From an uncultured Shewanella sp. (lineage in GTDB: Bacteria > Pseudomonadota > Gammaproteobacteria > Enterobacterales > Shewanellaceae), in assembly GCF_947497935.1 (NCBI RefSeq), contig NZ_CANMIO010000016.1:1-64000 (forward strand): 64,000 nucleotides of DNA. Reading direction: 5' to 3'. Below are positions 1 to 8,281 of this stretch, piece by piece. Numbering within the stretch: the first letter of the stretch is position 1; each line of letters opens with the position of its first letter. The position numbers were made by a program, and so were the translations under genes. A model generated the notes under the pieces. That model was not told the origin of the DNA, searched no databases, and saw nothing but the letters and a program-made list of their open reading frames with translations.

Positions 1-215
1 CAAGCGATGATTTCTTATACAAGGCACATCAAGTGAAGCTCTTAAACCGCTTTTCACCTAAGATTAATTTCCGTAGAGATTAACCTCTTATCTCCTTGTT
101 AAAAGAGATACTGATTTAGCTGCAAGTCCCGTCCTATCTAGCTTAACGCTGGGTAGTTGGCCTGCTGCTCCGTGTCAGTGGGGTCGCATTATAGGGAGTT
201 TTCAGATCAGCGCAA
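1..215 (-). promoter_or_regulatory. rRNA operon promoter (P1-type) and 5' leader
   Basis: Read on the minus strand there is a -35 TTGCGC (210-215), a 16-bp spacer and a perfect -10 TATAAT (188-193), followed by a GC-rich discriminator GCGACCCC. An A/T-rich stretch upstream (about 220-260) would act as an UP element. This is the normal form of a strong, stringently controlled rRNA promoter. Bases 1-180 would be the transcribed leader, with 16S rRNA beyond the left edge. The promoter elements are seen directly; that an rRNA gene follows is inferred, because none of the 16S sequence lies in the window. Confidence 0.75.
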
Positions 216-240
216 GCGCTTTTTTAAAGAAAAATACATT

Positions 241-990
241 TAATTTTTATACCTTCATAAAGCACAGCCAAGCAACAACTTACACACAGAGTTATACACA
301 AATTAGGAGGTGACAACCAAATATTGATGCACTCATACACTATCAACCCTCACATTTATGGGAATATCTACTGCCTTAAAAGTTTGGATTCAGTGTTGTG
401 AAAGCCCAATAGTTAGGATTGATGCTTATATAAGTACAACTTTTTCAATTTAGTACTCTCCTATCGAATAAGGTAATCCCAAAAGGGGCCGATTTTGCTA
501 TTAAACAGGCTAAAGCTAATCTCATTCAACCAGATCTCCCCATGCCTTATATCTCTGCTCTTTTACGTAAGGGTTGCGCTCACTACAATAGCCCTGCCTT
601 TATAAGAGTAGAGATATTTATTACTTTATAAAGGAGCCTATCCATTGCCATTGATATCTGTTCGTTTGTATTGCAGCCCTTATTGGTCGAAATCGTATAC
701 CGAGCTTCAAATAGATAGCTATATAGGTTGCGCTCCTCTTTAATAGCAACTCCTTCCTTATATAGTCGTAATCGCTCAACCTTACTTCTTCCGAGCTTGT
801 TGGCAGTGCCATTAGTAATCTGGTCACTATGCTTCATCTGTCCCACACTCATATTTAGAAAGTTCGGTAAGATAGTCGCTCTAAGACAGTTTTAGGTATA
901 GATATGAGTTTGTTCGCTAGATTCAGCCTATATATCTAACTAGCAATATATTTATAACCTGTAATTACAAATGGCTGCTCAAGGCCAGAA
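241..990. other. Gene-poor region between rRNA promoter and gdhA
   Basis: This is A/T-rich DNA with no convincing gene. A minus-strand reading frame of 89 codons (583-852) exists, but it has no Shine-Dalgarno sequence, no recognisable domain, and overlaps another open frame. It is most likely decayed or spurious. No repeat or RNA gene is recognised here. Confidence 0.5.
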
Positions 991-995
991 ATGAA

Positions 996-1017
996 AAAAG
1001 GGCCAAATGGCCCTTTT
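996..1017 (-). terminator. Rho-independent terminator of gdhA
   Basis: A 9-bp stem (AAAAGGGCC / GGCCCTTTT) encloses the loop AAAT. Read on the minus strand it ends in a T-run. It lies 20 bases after the gdhA stop codon. Confidence 0.85.
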
Positions 1018-1037
1018 ATAAATTCAATTTTTATCGC

Positions 1038-2381
1038 TTAGTAGACGCCTTGCGCCTTCATAGCATCGGCTACCTTTACAAAGCCCGCAACGTTAGCCCC
1101 TAACTCGTAGTTAATATGCTCATCTTCACGGCCGTACTCTTCACAAGTTGCATGGATGGAATACATGATGTCGCGCAGACGCATATCCACTTCTTCACGA
1201 CTCCAGCTCAGACGCAGCGCATTTTGGCTCATCTCAAGACCTGAGGTTGCCACGCCCCCCGCGTTTGCAGCTTTACCAGGTGCGAATAACACCTTTGCTT
1301 CATGCATCAAAATAATGGCTTCAGCGGTACTTGGCATATTCGCGCCTTCAGCAACCATCTGCACACCATTTTCAATCAGCATTCTGGCATGTTCCGCATC
1401 AAGCTCATTCTGAGTCGCGCAAGGTAGAGCGATTTCTGCAGCAAACTGCCATGGCGTGCCTCCTGTGACATACTCTAGACCATTCTCATAGGCGTAATCG
1501 GCAACGCGTCCGCGACGATCGTTTTTCACTTCCATCAGCTTAGCCAGTTTCTCAGGAGTAAAACCTTCAGGATCGAATACCACACCGCTAGAATCTGATG
1601 CAGTAATCACTTTACCGCCCATCTCCATCGCTTTTTCGATGGCATACTGCGCTACGTTACCCGAACCAGATACAGTAACAGTCTTACCTTCTAAAGTTTC
1701 GCCTTTTGCCTTTAGCATAGCTTCAACGAAATACAGTAGTCCGTAACCCGTGGCTTCTGGGCGAATTAAGCTGCCACCAAATGACAAACCCTTACCAGTA
1801 AACACACATTCGGCACTATTGGTTAGTTTTTTCATCATACCTGTCATGTAACCCACTTCACGCGCGCCCACACCGATATCGCCAGCAGGCACATCGGTAT
1901 CGGCGCCTAAGTGTCGATGTAACTCTAACATCAACGCCTGACAGAAGCGCATGACCTCACCTTCACTTTTGCCTTTAGGATCGAAATCGCTACCGCCCTT
2001 ACCGCCGCCCATAGGTAATGTCGTAAGCGCATTCTTGAATGTTTGCTCAAAAGCTAAAAACTTAAGCACCGACTGATTAACCGAAGGATGGAAACGCATA
2101 CCGCCCTTGAAAGGACCAATAGCAGAGTTGTGCTGGATTCTAAATGCACGGTTTACCTGCACTTTACCTTGGTCATCAACCCAAGAAACACGGAACTGGA
2201 TCAAGCGCTCAGGCTCAACAAGACGCTCTAAAATGCCGGCATTTAAATATTCAGGGCGCGCCGCAACAAAAGGCCAAATTGAAGTGAGTACTTCTTTCAC
2301 TGCCTGTAAAAACTCAGGTTGATTAGGGTTACGCTCAGCAACGGTAGAAAGAAAACTATCAAGAGTCAGATCGCAGCTCAT
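1038..2381 (-). CDS. gdhA: NADP-specific glutamate dehydrogenase
   Basis: Cytoplasmic enzyme that makes glutamate from 2-oxoglutarate and ammonium with NADPH. At 447 residues it is the same length as E. coli GdhA. The N-terminal substrate domain contains the glycine-rich PMGGGKGGSDFDPKG segment, which carries the catalytic lysine region. The C-terminal Rossmann domain has the VSGSGNVAQYA dinucleotide loop. The start ATG is preceded by a GGAG motif. It is monocistronic: its own terminator follows and a tRNA array lies upstream. Bacterial hexameric GDHs of this size are usually NADP-dependent; cofactor choice is inferred from the family. Confidence 0.96.
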   Translation of the reverse strand: MSCDLTLDSFLSTVAERNPNQPEFLQAVKEVLTSIWPFVAARPEYLNAGILERLVEPERLIQFRVSWVDDQGKVQVNRAFRIQHNSAIGPFKGGMRFHPSVNQSVLKFLAFEQTFKNALTTLPMGGGKGGSDFDPKGKSEGEVMRFCQALMLELHRHLGADTDVPAGDIGVGAREVGYMTGMMKKLTNSAECVFTGKGLSFGGSLIRPEATGYGLLYFVEAMLKAKGETLEGKTVTVSGSGNVAQYAIEKAMEMGGKVITASDSSGVVFDPEGFTPEKLAKLMEVKNDRRGRVADYAYENGLEYVTGGTPWQFAAEIALPCATQNELDAEHARMLIENGVQMVAEGANMPSTAEAIILMHEAKVLFAPGKAANAGGVATSGLEMSQNALRLSWSREEVDMRLRDIMYSIHATCEEYGREDEHINYELGANVAGFVKVADAMKAQGVY

Positions 2382-2820
2382 TTGGGTGCTCCAGGGTATA
2401 CAAAGAATTGAGATAGCTACTGCTTGGAATGCGCTTAAACACGCCTGCAGTTATTTTGTGAATTGGTTTATATCAGCATTTGATAGTTAATGAATACAAG
2501 ACTTTACCGAACCTGCGTGTTACCTCAAGAAAATCAAACATTCTCACTAGCTAATGATAATTCCCCAACAAAACGCCAAATAAAAAGAGAAATCAGCAAA
2601 CTTTGCGAATAGCGCTTTTTGCTTGTTCAAATTTCAGCTAGTACATCTAAAAAAGAAGCAATAAATAGCGAGTTTCTACAGGTTAGAGGAGAGTAAGAAT
2701 CTATTTTTACTAAGAAAGAGAGTAATTGAAGCTTGAGGTTATGCTTTACAAACCGATGACTGCTGACTTTGGGCCTCTTTAAATAGCAGGCCACCTGCTA
2801 TCTTCTTTATATCCGAAACG
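2382..2820. other. Intergenic region upstream of gdhA
   Basis: No gene seen. The gdhA promoter must lie in the first part, read on the minus strand, but I could not pick a clear -35/-10 pair. From about 2760 the sequence becomes related to the repeated tRNA units to the right, sharing the CTTTATATCCGAAAC segment also present near 3030 and 3570. Confidence 0.4.
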
Positions 2821-2862
2821 AAAAAGGGCTTCCCTCTCTCTATCATGAAGAATGGAAGCCCT
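2821..2862 (-). terminator. Terminator-like hairpin of the decayed tRNA array
   Basis: The stem AGGGCTTCC / GGAAGCCCT is preceded on the plus strand by five A residues, so it is a minus-strand terminator. It directly follows the decayed tRNA-Ser copy at 2874-2932. Confidence 0.6.
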
Positions 2863-2873
2863 CTCTCTAAATG

Positions 2874-2932
2874 TGGCGTAGAGGTAGAGACTTAAACCCT
2901 ACATATATGTGCTATAAACCCATTAGGTTACA
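2874..2932 (-). pseudogene. Decayed tRNA-Ser copy 1
   Basis: The end of the intact tRNA-Ser genes is recognisable here: the CCA end (TGG on the plus strand), a mutated acceptor and T-arm region, and the variable-arm segment GCTATAAACCCAT. The anticodon arm, D-arm and 5' acceptor strand are lost or unrecognisable, so it cannot fold as a tRNA. Confidence 0.65.
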
Positions 2933-2938
2933 GATACG

Positions 2939-2966
2939 AAAAAGCCCCAGCATTTCTGCTGGGGCT
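2939..2966 (-). terminator. Terminator-like hairpin in tRNA array
   Basis: A perfect 9-bp stem (AGCCCCAGC / GCTGGGGCT) with loop ATTTCT, followed on the minus strand by a T-run. It is almost the same hairpin as that after the intact tRNA at 3202-3292. Confidence 0.7.
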
Positions 2967-2983
2967 CATCTAAATGTGGCTGA

Positions 2984-3040
2984 GGATAGCTGGCTCTGGA
3001 TAATAGGAACCCTGAGGTTCTAATCAGCTTTATATCCGAA
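2984..3040 (-). pseudogene. Second type of decayed tRNA-like unit
   Basis: The unit begins with TGGCTGAGGATAGC, similar to a CCA end plus acceptor/T-arm, and ends in the segment GTTCTAATCAGCTTTATATCC. The latter segment recurs near 3560-3580 and partly near 2810. A possible anticodon arm around CCTGAGG would read CAG, but the unit is too short and its acceptor strands do not pair, so no identity is claimed. It is probably a remnant of a second tRNA that once alternated with tRNA-Ser. Confidence 0.35.
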
Positions 3041-3043
3041 ACC

Positions 3044-3085
3044 AAAAAGGGCTTCCGCTCTTTATTACAAGAATGGAAGCCCTTT
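3044..3085 (-). terminator. Terminator-like hairpin in tRNA array
   Basis: An 11-bp stem (AAAGGGCTTCC / GGAAGCCCTTT) with A residues on the plus-strand left side gives a minus-strand terminator. It follows the second decayed tRNA-Ser copy. Confidence 0.65.
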
Positions 3086-3094
3086 CTCTAAATG

Positions 3095-3155
3095 TGGCGT
3101 AGAGGTAGAGACTTGAACCCTACATATATGCGCTATAAACCCATTAGGTTACAGA
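3095..3155 (-). pseudogene. Decayed tRNA-Ser copy 2
   Basis: It keeps the CCA end, the T-loop segment CTTGAACCCTA and the variable-arm segment CTATAAACCCAT of the intact tRNA-Ser(UGA) genes. The anticodon arm and 5' half are gone. It is nearly identical to the copy at 2874, which points to duplication before or during decay. Confidence 0.7.
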
Positions 3156-3159
3156 TACG

Positions 3160-3189
3160 AAAAAGCCCCTAGCATTTCTGCTAGGGGCT
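3160..3189 (-). terminator. Terminator of tRNA-Ser copy A
   Basis: A perfect 10-bp stem (AGCCCCTAGC / GCTAGGGGCT) with loop ATTTCT and a T-run on the minus strand, 12 bases after the CCA end of the tRNA at 3202-3292. Confidence 0.85.
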
Positions 3190-3201
3190 TCATCTTGAAT
3201 A

Positions 3202-3292
3202 TGGCGGAGGGATAGGGATTTGAACCCTAGATGGGCTATAAACCCATGCCGGTTTTCAAGACCGGTGCATTCGACCACTCTGCCATCCCTCC
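3202..3292 (-). tRNA. tRNA-Ser (anticodon UGA), copy A
   Basis: A 91-nt class II tRNA with CCA encoded. The 7-bp acceptor stem is GGAGGGA / TCCCTCC. The anticodon stem CCGGT / ACCGG closes the loop CTTGAAA, giving anticodon UGA. A long variable arm built around TGGGTTTATAGCCCA is typical of tRNA-Ser. The T-loop TTCAAAT is present. It reads UCA and related serine codons. It is identical in these elements to copy B at 3626-3716. Confidence 0.96.
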
Positions 3293-3439
3293 GAACGCCG
3301 GTGATAATAGGGATACTCAGCGTCATTGTAAAGCCTATTTTCACCGAACTGGTTAGTTTGCACAAAAACTCAGCGCAACAGGCCCATTTCACCAAGTTCT
3401 GCTGCAAATCTAATCTAGATAAGACATCACAATCTGGAC

Positions 3440-3580
3440 TGCTTTAACCACACACCATCTATACGACTATTCCTCTTGAATAAAAAGAGGAAGCTCCCCC
3501 TCTAAATGTAACAGAGGCATAGCTGACTTTAATTATCCGTAAATAACAGGAACCCAAGGGTTCTAATCAGCTTTATATCC
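3440..3580. other. Spacer between tRNA-Ser copies with degraded unit
   Basis: The spacer holds a further degenerate unit: the segment from about 3508 to 3580 ends in GTTCTAATCAGCTTTATATCC, as at 2984-3040. A weak A-run plus hairpin near 3480-3502 would be its terminator. No functional gene is seen. Confidence 0.4.
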
Positions 3581-3586
3581 GAAACG

Positions 3587-3616
3587 AAAAAGGGCTAGTC
3601 TTTCGACTAGCCCTTT
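3587..3616 (-). terminator. Terminator of tRNA-Ser copy B
   Basis: A perfect 12-bp stem (AAAGGGCTAGTC / GACTAGCCCTTT) with tetraloop TTTC, ending in a T-run on the minus strand, 10 bases after the tRNA 3' end. Confidence 0.88.
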
Positions 3617-3625
3617 CTCTAAATG

Positions 3626-3716
3626 TGGCGGAGGGATAGGGATTTGAACCCTAGATGGGCTATAAACCCATGCCGGTTTTCAAGACCGGTGCATTCGACC
3701 ACTCTGCCATCCCTCC
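3626..3716 (-). tRNA. tRNA-Ser (anticodon UGA), copy B
   Basis: The same 91-nt class II tRNA as at 3202-3292: acceptor GGAGGGA / TCCCTCC, anticodon loop CTTGAAA (UGA), long variable arm, encoded CCA. The few bases 5' of both genes are also alike (CGAACGCCG on the plus strand), so the duplication included flanking DNA. Confidence 0.96.
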
Positions 3717-3880
3717 GAACGCCGCTGATAATAGGGATACTCGACTTCAATGTAAAGCCTATTTCGACTCAAGTGTCTAAAAAACCAGCCAACAATACAA
3801 AATACTGCTTAGTTAACTAATTTTTAGTCAATTACCACTTAAAATCAGCGGAACTTCTTGGCTTTTAACTTATCGACCTA

Positions 3881-5083
3881 TCAACCAACTGAAGGTAGCA
3901 GGTTAAACATCTGCATCAATTGCACACTGATAATCAATACACCAGCTAAGCCTGCCGCTACTAAGCCTACCTTACCGCCTTTTACTCTGTATCCCTGTAA
4001 ACCGACCTGCTTACGCTGTGCCGTAACCATAGCGACAGGCAGGAAAACAGCCAGAATGACCAAGGCAAAGGCTGCGTAACCTAATGCGGTAATAAACCCT
4101 TGAGGGTAGAACAGAGCAAAGCCTAACGGTGGTAAGAAAGTCACTAAGCCAACCTGCACTCTATGGCTAGCCTTGGTGCTGCGCTTTAGTAGATCAGAGA
4201 TGAAGTCGAATAGACCTAGGCTTACCCCCAGGAAAGAAGTCGCTAGCGCTAGGTCAGCAAAGATAGATACCGCATTGGCAATCATTGGGTTATCTAGCAT
4301 TCGGCTCAAAGAGGCGATAAAGCCATTCAAGCTTTGGCTGCCCATTAAGTCTTCCTGAGGCAATACGCCATGGCTAGCTAGCATCCATAGTAGGTATATC
4401 ATCAATGGCAATGCAGACCCGACAACAATGATCCAGCGTAACGCCTTAGTATCTTTACCTAAATAACGTACAACCGATGGAATAGAGCCATGAAAACCAA
4501 AAGAGGTGAAGATAACAGGTAATGACGCAAACACTAAACCTTGGTGAACAGGCAGTTCGACTAGGTTTTCTACCGATACATGGGGTAAAAGCAGGAACAG
4601 CATGACCACTAATGCAATCAATTTAAGCGAAAACAAGCTGCGGTTTATCAGATCCACTGAACGAGTACCGATGGCTACTACTGTGCCTATCAATAAGGTA
4701 AAAATGATTGCCCCAGCTTGCATTGGCAGTTCCAGTCCAAACCAGCTGGTTAATTTACTGTGGATCTGTTCGCCTCCCCCTGCAATGTAGGCGGCGCATA
4801 ATGCGTAGAATAGAAACATCATCGAAAAGCTGGCTATAAGCTGCCCTTTTCGCCCTAATAGCTTATGCGCCAAGGTATGTAAGGTCGCATCAATAGGGGC
4901 GTGTTGATGTACTTCAATCATCAGCAGCGCGGTATAGGTCATTAGTGACCAAATCAGTAGCATGATGATGCTAGCCATACCAAAGCCAAGACCCGATGCG
5001 GCCAGAGGTAATGCCAGCATTCCTGCGCCAATTGTTGTACCAGCAATAATTAGCATGCTACCGAAGGTTTTACTTTTGTTCAT
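3881..5083 (-). CDS. tyrP: Aromatic amino acid permease, TyrP family (HAAAP)
   Basis: Inner-membrane proton symporter of the hydroxy/aromatic amino acid permease family. At 400 residues it is close to E. coli TyrP. The N-terminus has the family signature TTIGAGMLALPLA in the first membrane segment, and about eleven hydrophobic segments follow. Tyrosine is the likely substrate, from overall resemblance to TyrP; tryptophan or a broader range (Mtr/TnaB-like) cannot be excluded by eye. It stands alone. A long leader region with inverted repeats lies upstream (5084-5523), so control there is possible. Confidence 0.82.
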   Translation of the reverse strand: MNKSKTFGSMLIIAGTTIGAGMLALPLAASGLGFGMASIIMLLIWSLMTYTALLMIEVHQHAPIDATLHTLAHKLLGRKGQLIASFSMMFLFYALCAAYIAGGGEQIHSKLTSWFGLELPMQAGAIIFTLLIGTVVAIGTRSVDLINRSLFSLKLIALVVMLFLLLPHVSVENLVELPVHQGLVFASLPVIFTSFGFHGSIPSVVRYLGKDTKALRWIIVVGSALPLMIYLLWMLASHGVLPQEDLMGSQSLNGFIASLSRMLDNPMIANAVSIFADLALATSFLGVSLGLFDFISDLLKRSTKASHRVQVGLVTFLPPLGFALFYPQGFITALGYAAFALVILAVFLPVAMVTAQRKQVGLQGYRVKGGKVGLVAAGLAGVLIISVQLMQMFNLLPSVG

Positions 5084-5523
5084 TTATGGTGTTCCAAATA
5101 TATGAGTTTGAGTTCGGAACAGGCTTTGATGGTGGCCGACTTCCGAAAGAAATGGAATTGCCACAATGGAGTGATTTAAAACATGAGGGGGAATGAAAAT
5201 AACCTCTATCTACGCCATTGTGGCTATCGATAGTAATATGCTTCTTGTGGTGTTAATAACACGTAATATTCCTTGATAGACTCTGTTAATCAACAACTTA
5301 ATAAACAGAACAATGTGTAAGCCACCACGATATGTTGTCCTAGTTCAACTGTCAACAACCCTGTTATATTTATTGCTGAATAACCGATACCAAGCCCCTC
5401 CTCATGACTGCCTATATATAAAACAAAACCAGCTAATCGAGTTACATGCTGTTGCAAGCAAGGCTTATACATTCTGTTAAACCTCTGCTACTTTAAAGGC
5501 AAGTTAATGAGAATGGATGCAAA
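5084..5523. promoter_or_regulatory. Divergent upstream region of tyrP and the redoxin lipoprotein gene
   Basis: About 440 bases without a gene. Two dyads are visible. GCCACAATGG (5160-5169) is inverted as CCATTGTGGC (5215-5224) and could form a hairpin in the tyrP leader. A 13-bp operator-like palindrome, GTGTTA-A-TAACAC, lies at 5250-5262. I do not see a good TyrR box (TGTAAA-N6-TTTACA). Function is not known. Confidence 0.4.
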
Positions 5524-6033
5524 ATGAAAGCCTTTAGCTCAAAGAAAGCCGTTAAACTCCTCTTTACCAGCCTATTACTATTAACCATTAACGGCTGCGC
5601 CAGGTCCCCTGGCCAAGTTGAATACCTGACCTATGTAAAACCTGGCGATAGCGTACCAGTTGCGCGCTTTGTTGATACTCACGGCAACACGCTGGATCTC
5701 AACGAGTCGACAAACAATAAGTTACTGATCTTATTCGCCACTTGGTGTTCCGATTCACAGCGAACCATGAAGCACCTCGCCAACTCAGATCTACACCTGA
5801 GCCCTAATGTAGACATCATAGGTATTGGCCGTGAAGAGAGCGACGCAGCACTGGATAAGTTCGCCAGCGAATATGAGCTGAACTTCCCTTTGGTTGCAGA
5901 TCCCGATAGGCACATCTATGCACAATTTGCCAATGTAGGTGTTCCAAGATTGATCTTATTAGATGCCAACAACAAGGTAGTCAAAACCATCATAGGTGAG
6001 ACAGAAAATGCCATTACAGATGTCATTTGGTAA
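5524..6033 (+). CDS. Thioredoxin-fold (redoxin/AhpC-TSA-like) lipoprotein
   Basis: A lipoprotein signal peptide ends in a lipobox (LTINGC, Cys about residue 25), so the mature protein should be membrane-anchored on the periplasmic side. A thioredoxin-like domain follows. The active-site region reads FATWCSDSQ: a single cysteine, with serine where thioredoxins have the second cysteine of WCXXC. The later VGVPRLILLD segment holds the usual cis-proline. The single cysteine is more like a peroxiredoxin-type redoxin than a TlpA/DsbE reductase. It is 169 residues long. The stop codon is 29 bases before the acetyltransferase start, so the two may be co-transcribed. Substrate unknown. Confidence 0.7.
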   Translation: MKAFSSKKAVKLLFTSLLLLTINGCARSPGQVEYLTYVKPGDSVPVARFVDTHGNTLDLNESTNNKLLILFATWCSDSQRTMKHLANSDLHLSPNVDIIGIGREESDAALDKFASEYELNFPLVADPDRHIYAQFANVGVPRLILLDANNKVVKTIIGETENAITDVIW

Positions 6034-6062
6034 TAGTTAAAACAAGGAGAGAGCTACAGTCC

Positions 6063-6587
6063 ATGAGCAAAATCATTACCGAAACAGCACGCTTAATAAT
6101 TAGAGAGTTTAACCTCGACGATGCCCAAGCTGTGTATGACTTTAACGCCGATGAAAGAGTCAACCTATACACGGGCGATGCAGGAGCCGTTAAATCACTT
6201 GCCGATGCCGAGCGAATTATTCGTGATATTTGGCTGGATGAATATTTTCAATTTGGTTACGCCCGTTGGGCTGTCGTATTAAAAGAAAACAACAAAGTAA
6301 TTGGTTTTTGTGGCTTTAAAAATGACCATCGTATCGATGAAACAGATATCGGTTATCGCTTTGCTCCAGAGTATTGGGGCAAAGGCTACGCCACAGAGGC
6401 AAATCAAGCTTGCATTGATTACGCTAAAGCGCACATGGATTTAGATTATATTGTTGGCGATGTCGTTGAGATAAATCACGCCTCTATCAATGTACTCAAA
6501 AAGCTAGGTATGACCTTTAATAAAAAGTTTCAAGACTTAGGCTTTAGCATTCAGCGCTACGACATGTACCTTAAAAGTAGAAGTTAA
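6063..6587 (+). CDS. GNAT-family N-acetyltransferase (RimJ/RimL-like)
   Basis: An acetyl-CoA-dependent acetyltransferase of 174 residues. The opening ETARLIIREFNLDDA is the usual start of RimJ/RimL-type proteins. The acetyl-CoA site is seen as IGYRFAPEYWGKGYATEA (about residues 98-115). NHASINVLKKLGM near the end is the common C-terminal motif. I chose the ATG at 6063 because an AAGGAGAG sequence lies at 6044-6051 and the frame then begins with the family's usual N-terminus; an upstream start would overlap the previous gene. The substrate (a ribosomal protein or a small molecule) cannot be told. Confidence 0.85.
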   Translation: MSKIITETARLIIREFNLDDAQAVYDFNADERVNLYTGDAGAVKSLADAERIIRDIWLDEYFQFGYARWAVVLKENNKVIGFCGFKNDHRIDETDIGYRFAPEYWGKGYATEANQACIDYAKAHMDLDYIVGDVVEINHASINVLKKLGMTFNKKFQDLGFSIQRYDMYLKSRS

Positions 6588-6610
6588 TCACAGCTGCCAA
6601 CTCCAGCATT

Positions 6611-6647
6611 AAAAAGCCCCATGATTCTGCGAGTCATGAGGCTTTTT
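6611..6647. terminator. Bidirectional terminator
   Basis: The inverted repeat AAAAAGCCxxATGA... / ...TCATGAGGCTTTTT has A- and T-runs on both sides. It serves the acetyltransferase (plus) and could also serve the convergent minus-strand gene that ends at 6752. Confidence 0.8.
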
Positions 6648-6751
6648 AATACTATCAAGTCACCGCTTTAGCCTGGACTTCCTCCTAAACCTTTTAGCTT
6701 ATAACGTGCTGTTGGTAGCTTCTAGCGAATTGCTTTCTTTGTACAAGGCTC

Positions 6752-7342
6752 TTAGCTAACGGCTTTTTCAATCTGTGTATCGCAAACCTGTAATTGCGAA
6801 GGGGTTAAACTATTCAAGTGCTCAATCAGCTTGAAACACAGTTCAATATATTGAATCGCCTCAGCTTTACCCACTTCATAACCTACCGCATGAGCAACGC
6901 GATTACGTAATTGACGTAACTCACTAAATAATTTGCCTTGTTTGGTGTTAATCAGCTGTTCACTGATCAAGATATTTTCAATGTGCTTATAGCGAGTATT
7001 CTTATCTAAGGTAATGTTGTTACAGTGAGACTTAATCAACCGCTCGGCAGTAAGATCCACTTGCTCCCACGCTTCGATGATAGCCGAGTTGGGCAGGTGG
7101 GTGGCCGATGCGATAAGCAAAGTTTTGTTATCTGTCTTTAACTCAGGAAACACACCTTCAGCTTGTTGAGTAACAGCTTTTAAACCTTGACCAAACTCCA
7201 GCTCGAGATCTTTAAACTTTAACTTTTTTGCTAGGGGGATCAACTTAGCTAGAGGGCGCTTTAGGCTCATCACTGCAAACACTAACACTGCAGGCCAAAC
7301 AAGCTTATCCAGCAAGGCGATAGTGAATTCCATCCAACTCAT
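6752..7342 (-). CDS. Membrane-anchored protein of unknown function
   Basis: A 196-residue protein not recognised with certainty. A single membrane segment near the N-terminus (LLDKLVWPAVLVFAVMSL) is followed by a basic, helical stretch and a mostly helical cytoplasmic domain. The segment ELRQLRNRVAHAVGYEVG resembles the RxxxxH-type motif of DUF4145/HEPN-like helical domains, but the match is by eye only. I chose the ATG at 7342 because GGAG lies nine bases upstream of it; an ATG 15 bases earlier has a weaker ribosome site. It is monocistronic. Confidence 0.6.
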   Translation of the reverse strand: MSWMEFTIALLDKLVWPAVLVFAVMSLKRPLAKLIPLAKKLKFKDLELEFGQGLKAVTQQAEGVFPELKTDNKTLLIASATHLPNSAIIEAWEQVDLTAERLIKSHCNNITLDKNTRYKHIENILISEQLINTKQGKLFSELRQLRNRVAHAVGYEVGKAEAIQYIELCFKLIEHLNSLTPSQLQVCDTQIEKAVS

Positions 7343-7454
7343 TATGCTATTCTCCATTTAGCGCGCTTCCCTGTTTTGACTTTACCCTCGTCAGGGTAAC
7401 AAGATTATTCGGCCGATAAAACTAGACTAAACAAACATGCTAGCTGACAAGCTA

Positions 7455-8009
7455 TCAGTTTATCTTCTGATAGGTTTTAGTATTCCAGTCAAACACATAC
7501 TCAACGCCTTGCCACTCATACACAGTGCGCCCATCTCGCTGAATAACCCGCGCATTATCAGGCAATCGATTTAGTCCTGTTGAATAGCTAACGCTAGTCG
7601 TTACCCGCTCGGGCGGCGCAACCACTTTAGGCTCAGGGACTTTATACGTTTGTCTGTCGTAGCGGTAAGGATAAATATAGCGGCTGTTATAACCATAAGG
7701 GTAACCCCAACGAGAGCCCATTCCCCAGTTATAACCTGGACGCCATCCCGGCCGGTAATAGCGGCCACGATAGGGATAAGAGTACCAATTGTTAGAAACA
7801 CCCACATTCCAGCGCCAAGGATCGCGATAATCATAATTGCTCCAGCCAACCCCTACACTGACGTTATTGATTACCGATGAATTGGCAAAGAGGTATCTGT
7901 GTTGCTGGTTGACAAACTGGCTTGGTGATGAAGTCGCAGCGCTTAATACGCCGGAAACTAATGCGCCGAAGACTAAAAGGAAGCTCAGACTCCATTTAAC
8001 GGTATTCAT
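7455..8009 (-). CDS. Secreted Tyr/Arg/Trp-rich protein of unknown function
   Basis: The signal peptide is clear (hydrophobic core SLSFLLVFGALVSGVLSA). The mature part has a low-complexity segment (about residues 55-115) dominated by Tyr, Arg, Pro, Gly and Trp (for example RPGYNWGMGSRWGYPYGYN). A small C-terminal domain with the pattern VYEWQGVEYVFDW follows. Such aromatic-rich exported proteins are common in Shewanella and related marine bacteria, but I cannot assign a function. The start at 8009 is preferred because GAGGAGG lies six bases before it; the upstream ATG overlaps that site. Confidence 0.65.
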   Translation of the reverse strand: MNTVKWSLSFLLVFGALVSGVLSAATSSPSQFVNQQHRYLFANSSVINNVSVGVGWSNYDYRDPWRWNVGVSNNWYSYPYRGRYYRPGWRPGYNWGMGSRWGYPYGYNSRYIYPYRYDRQTYKVPEPKVVAPPERVTTSVSYSTGLNRLPDNARVIQRDGRTVYEWQGVEYVFDWNTKTYQKIN

Positions 8010-8281
8010 GATCATCCTCCTCGAAACTCTGTAATGATGCTTCGCTAGCCGAATAGCAACAGCTACATAGTAATGATGCTTGGCTAACCACTTAAGTTAA
8101 TCTTACGCTTAATAACTCCGTTCGCCAATGTCAGGTCTAAACCGTGACAGGACAACTAATCGAAGTTCAGCAATAGCTGAATAATTGCGATACCACGCTT
8201 TGATGAACAAGCGTTTAACGCACGTTGGAATAGTGCTATAGTGCGCGCCATATCACAGTTTATAGCGATGAGAATTCCCCT

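Noticed and set aside
583..852. 89-codon frame as a gene
   Set aside because: No ribosome site or domain, an overlapping frame on the same strand, and A/T-rich decayed-looking surroundings.
3144..3820. Protein-coding frames over the tRNA-Ser region
   Set aside because: They are the translated tRNA genes themselves; both frames repeat the same peptide because the tRNAs are identical.
6027..6062. Upstream start for the acetyltransferase
   Set aside because: It would overlap the previous gene, and the first 12 residues do not resemble the family; the ATG at 6063 has a ribosome site.
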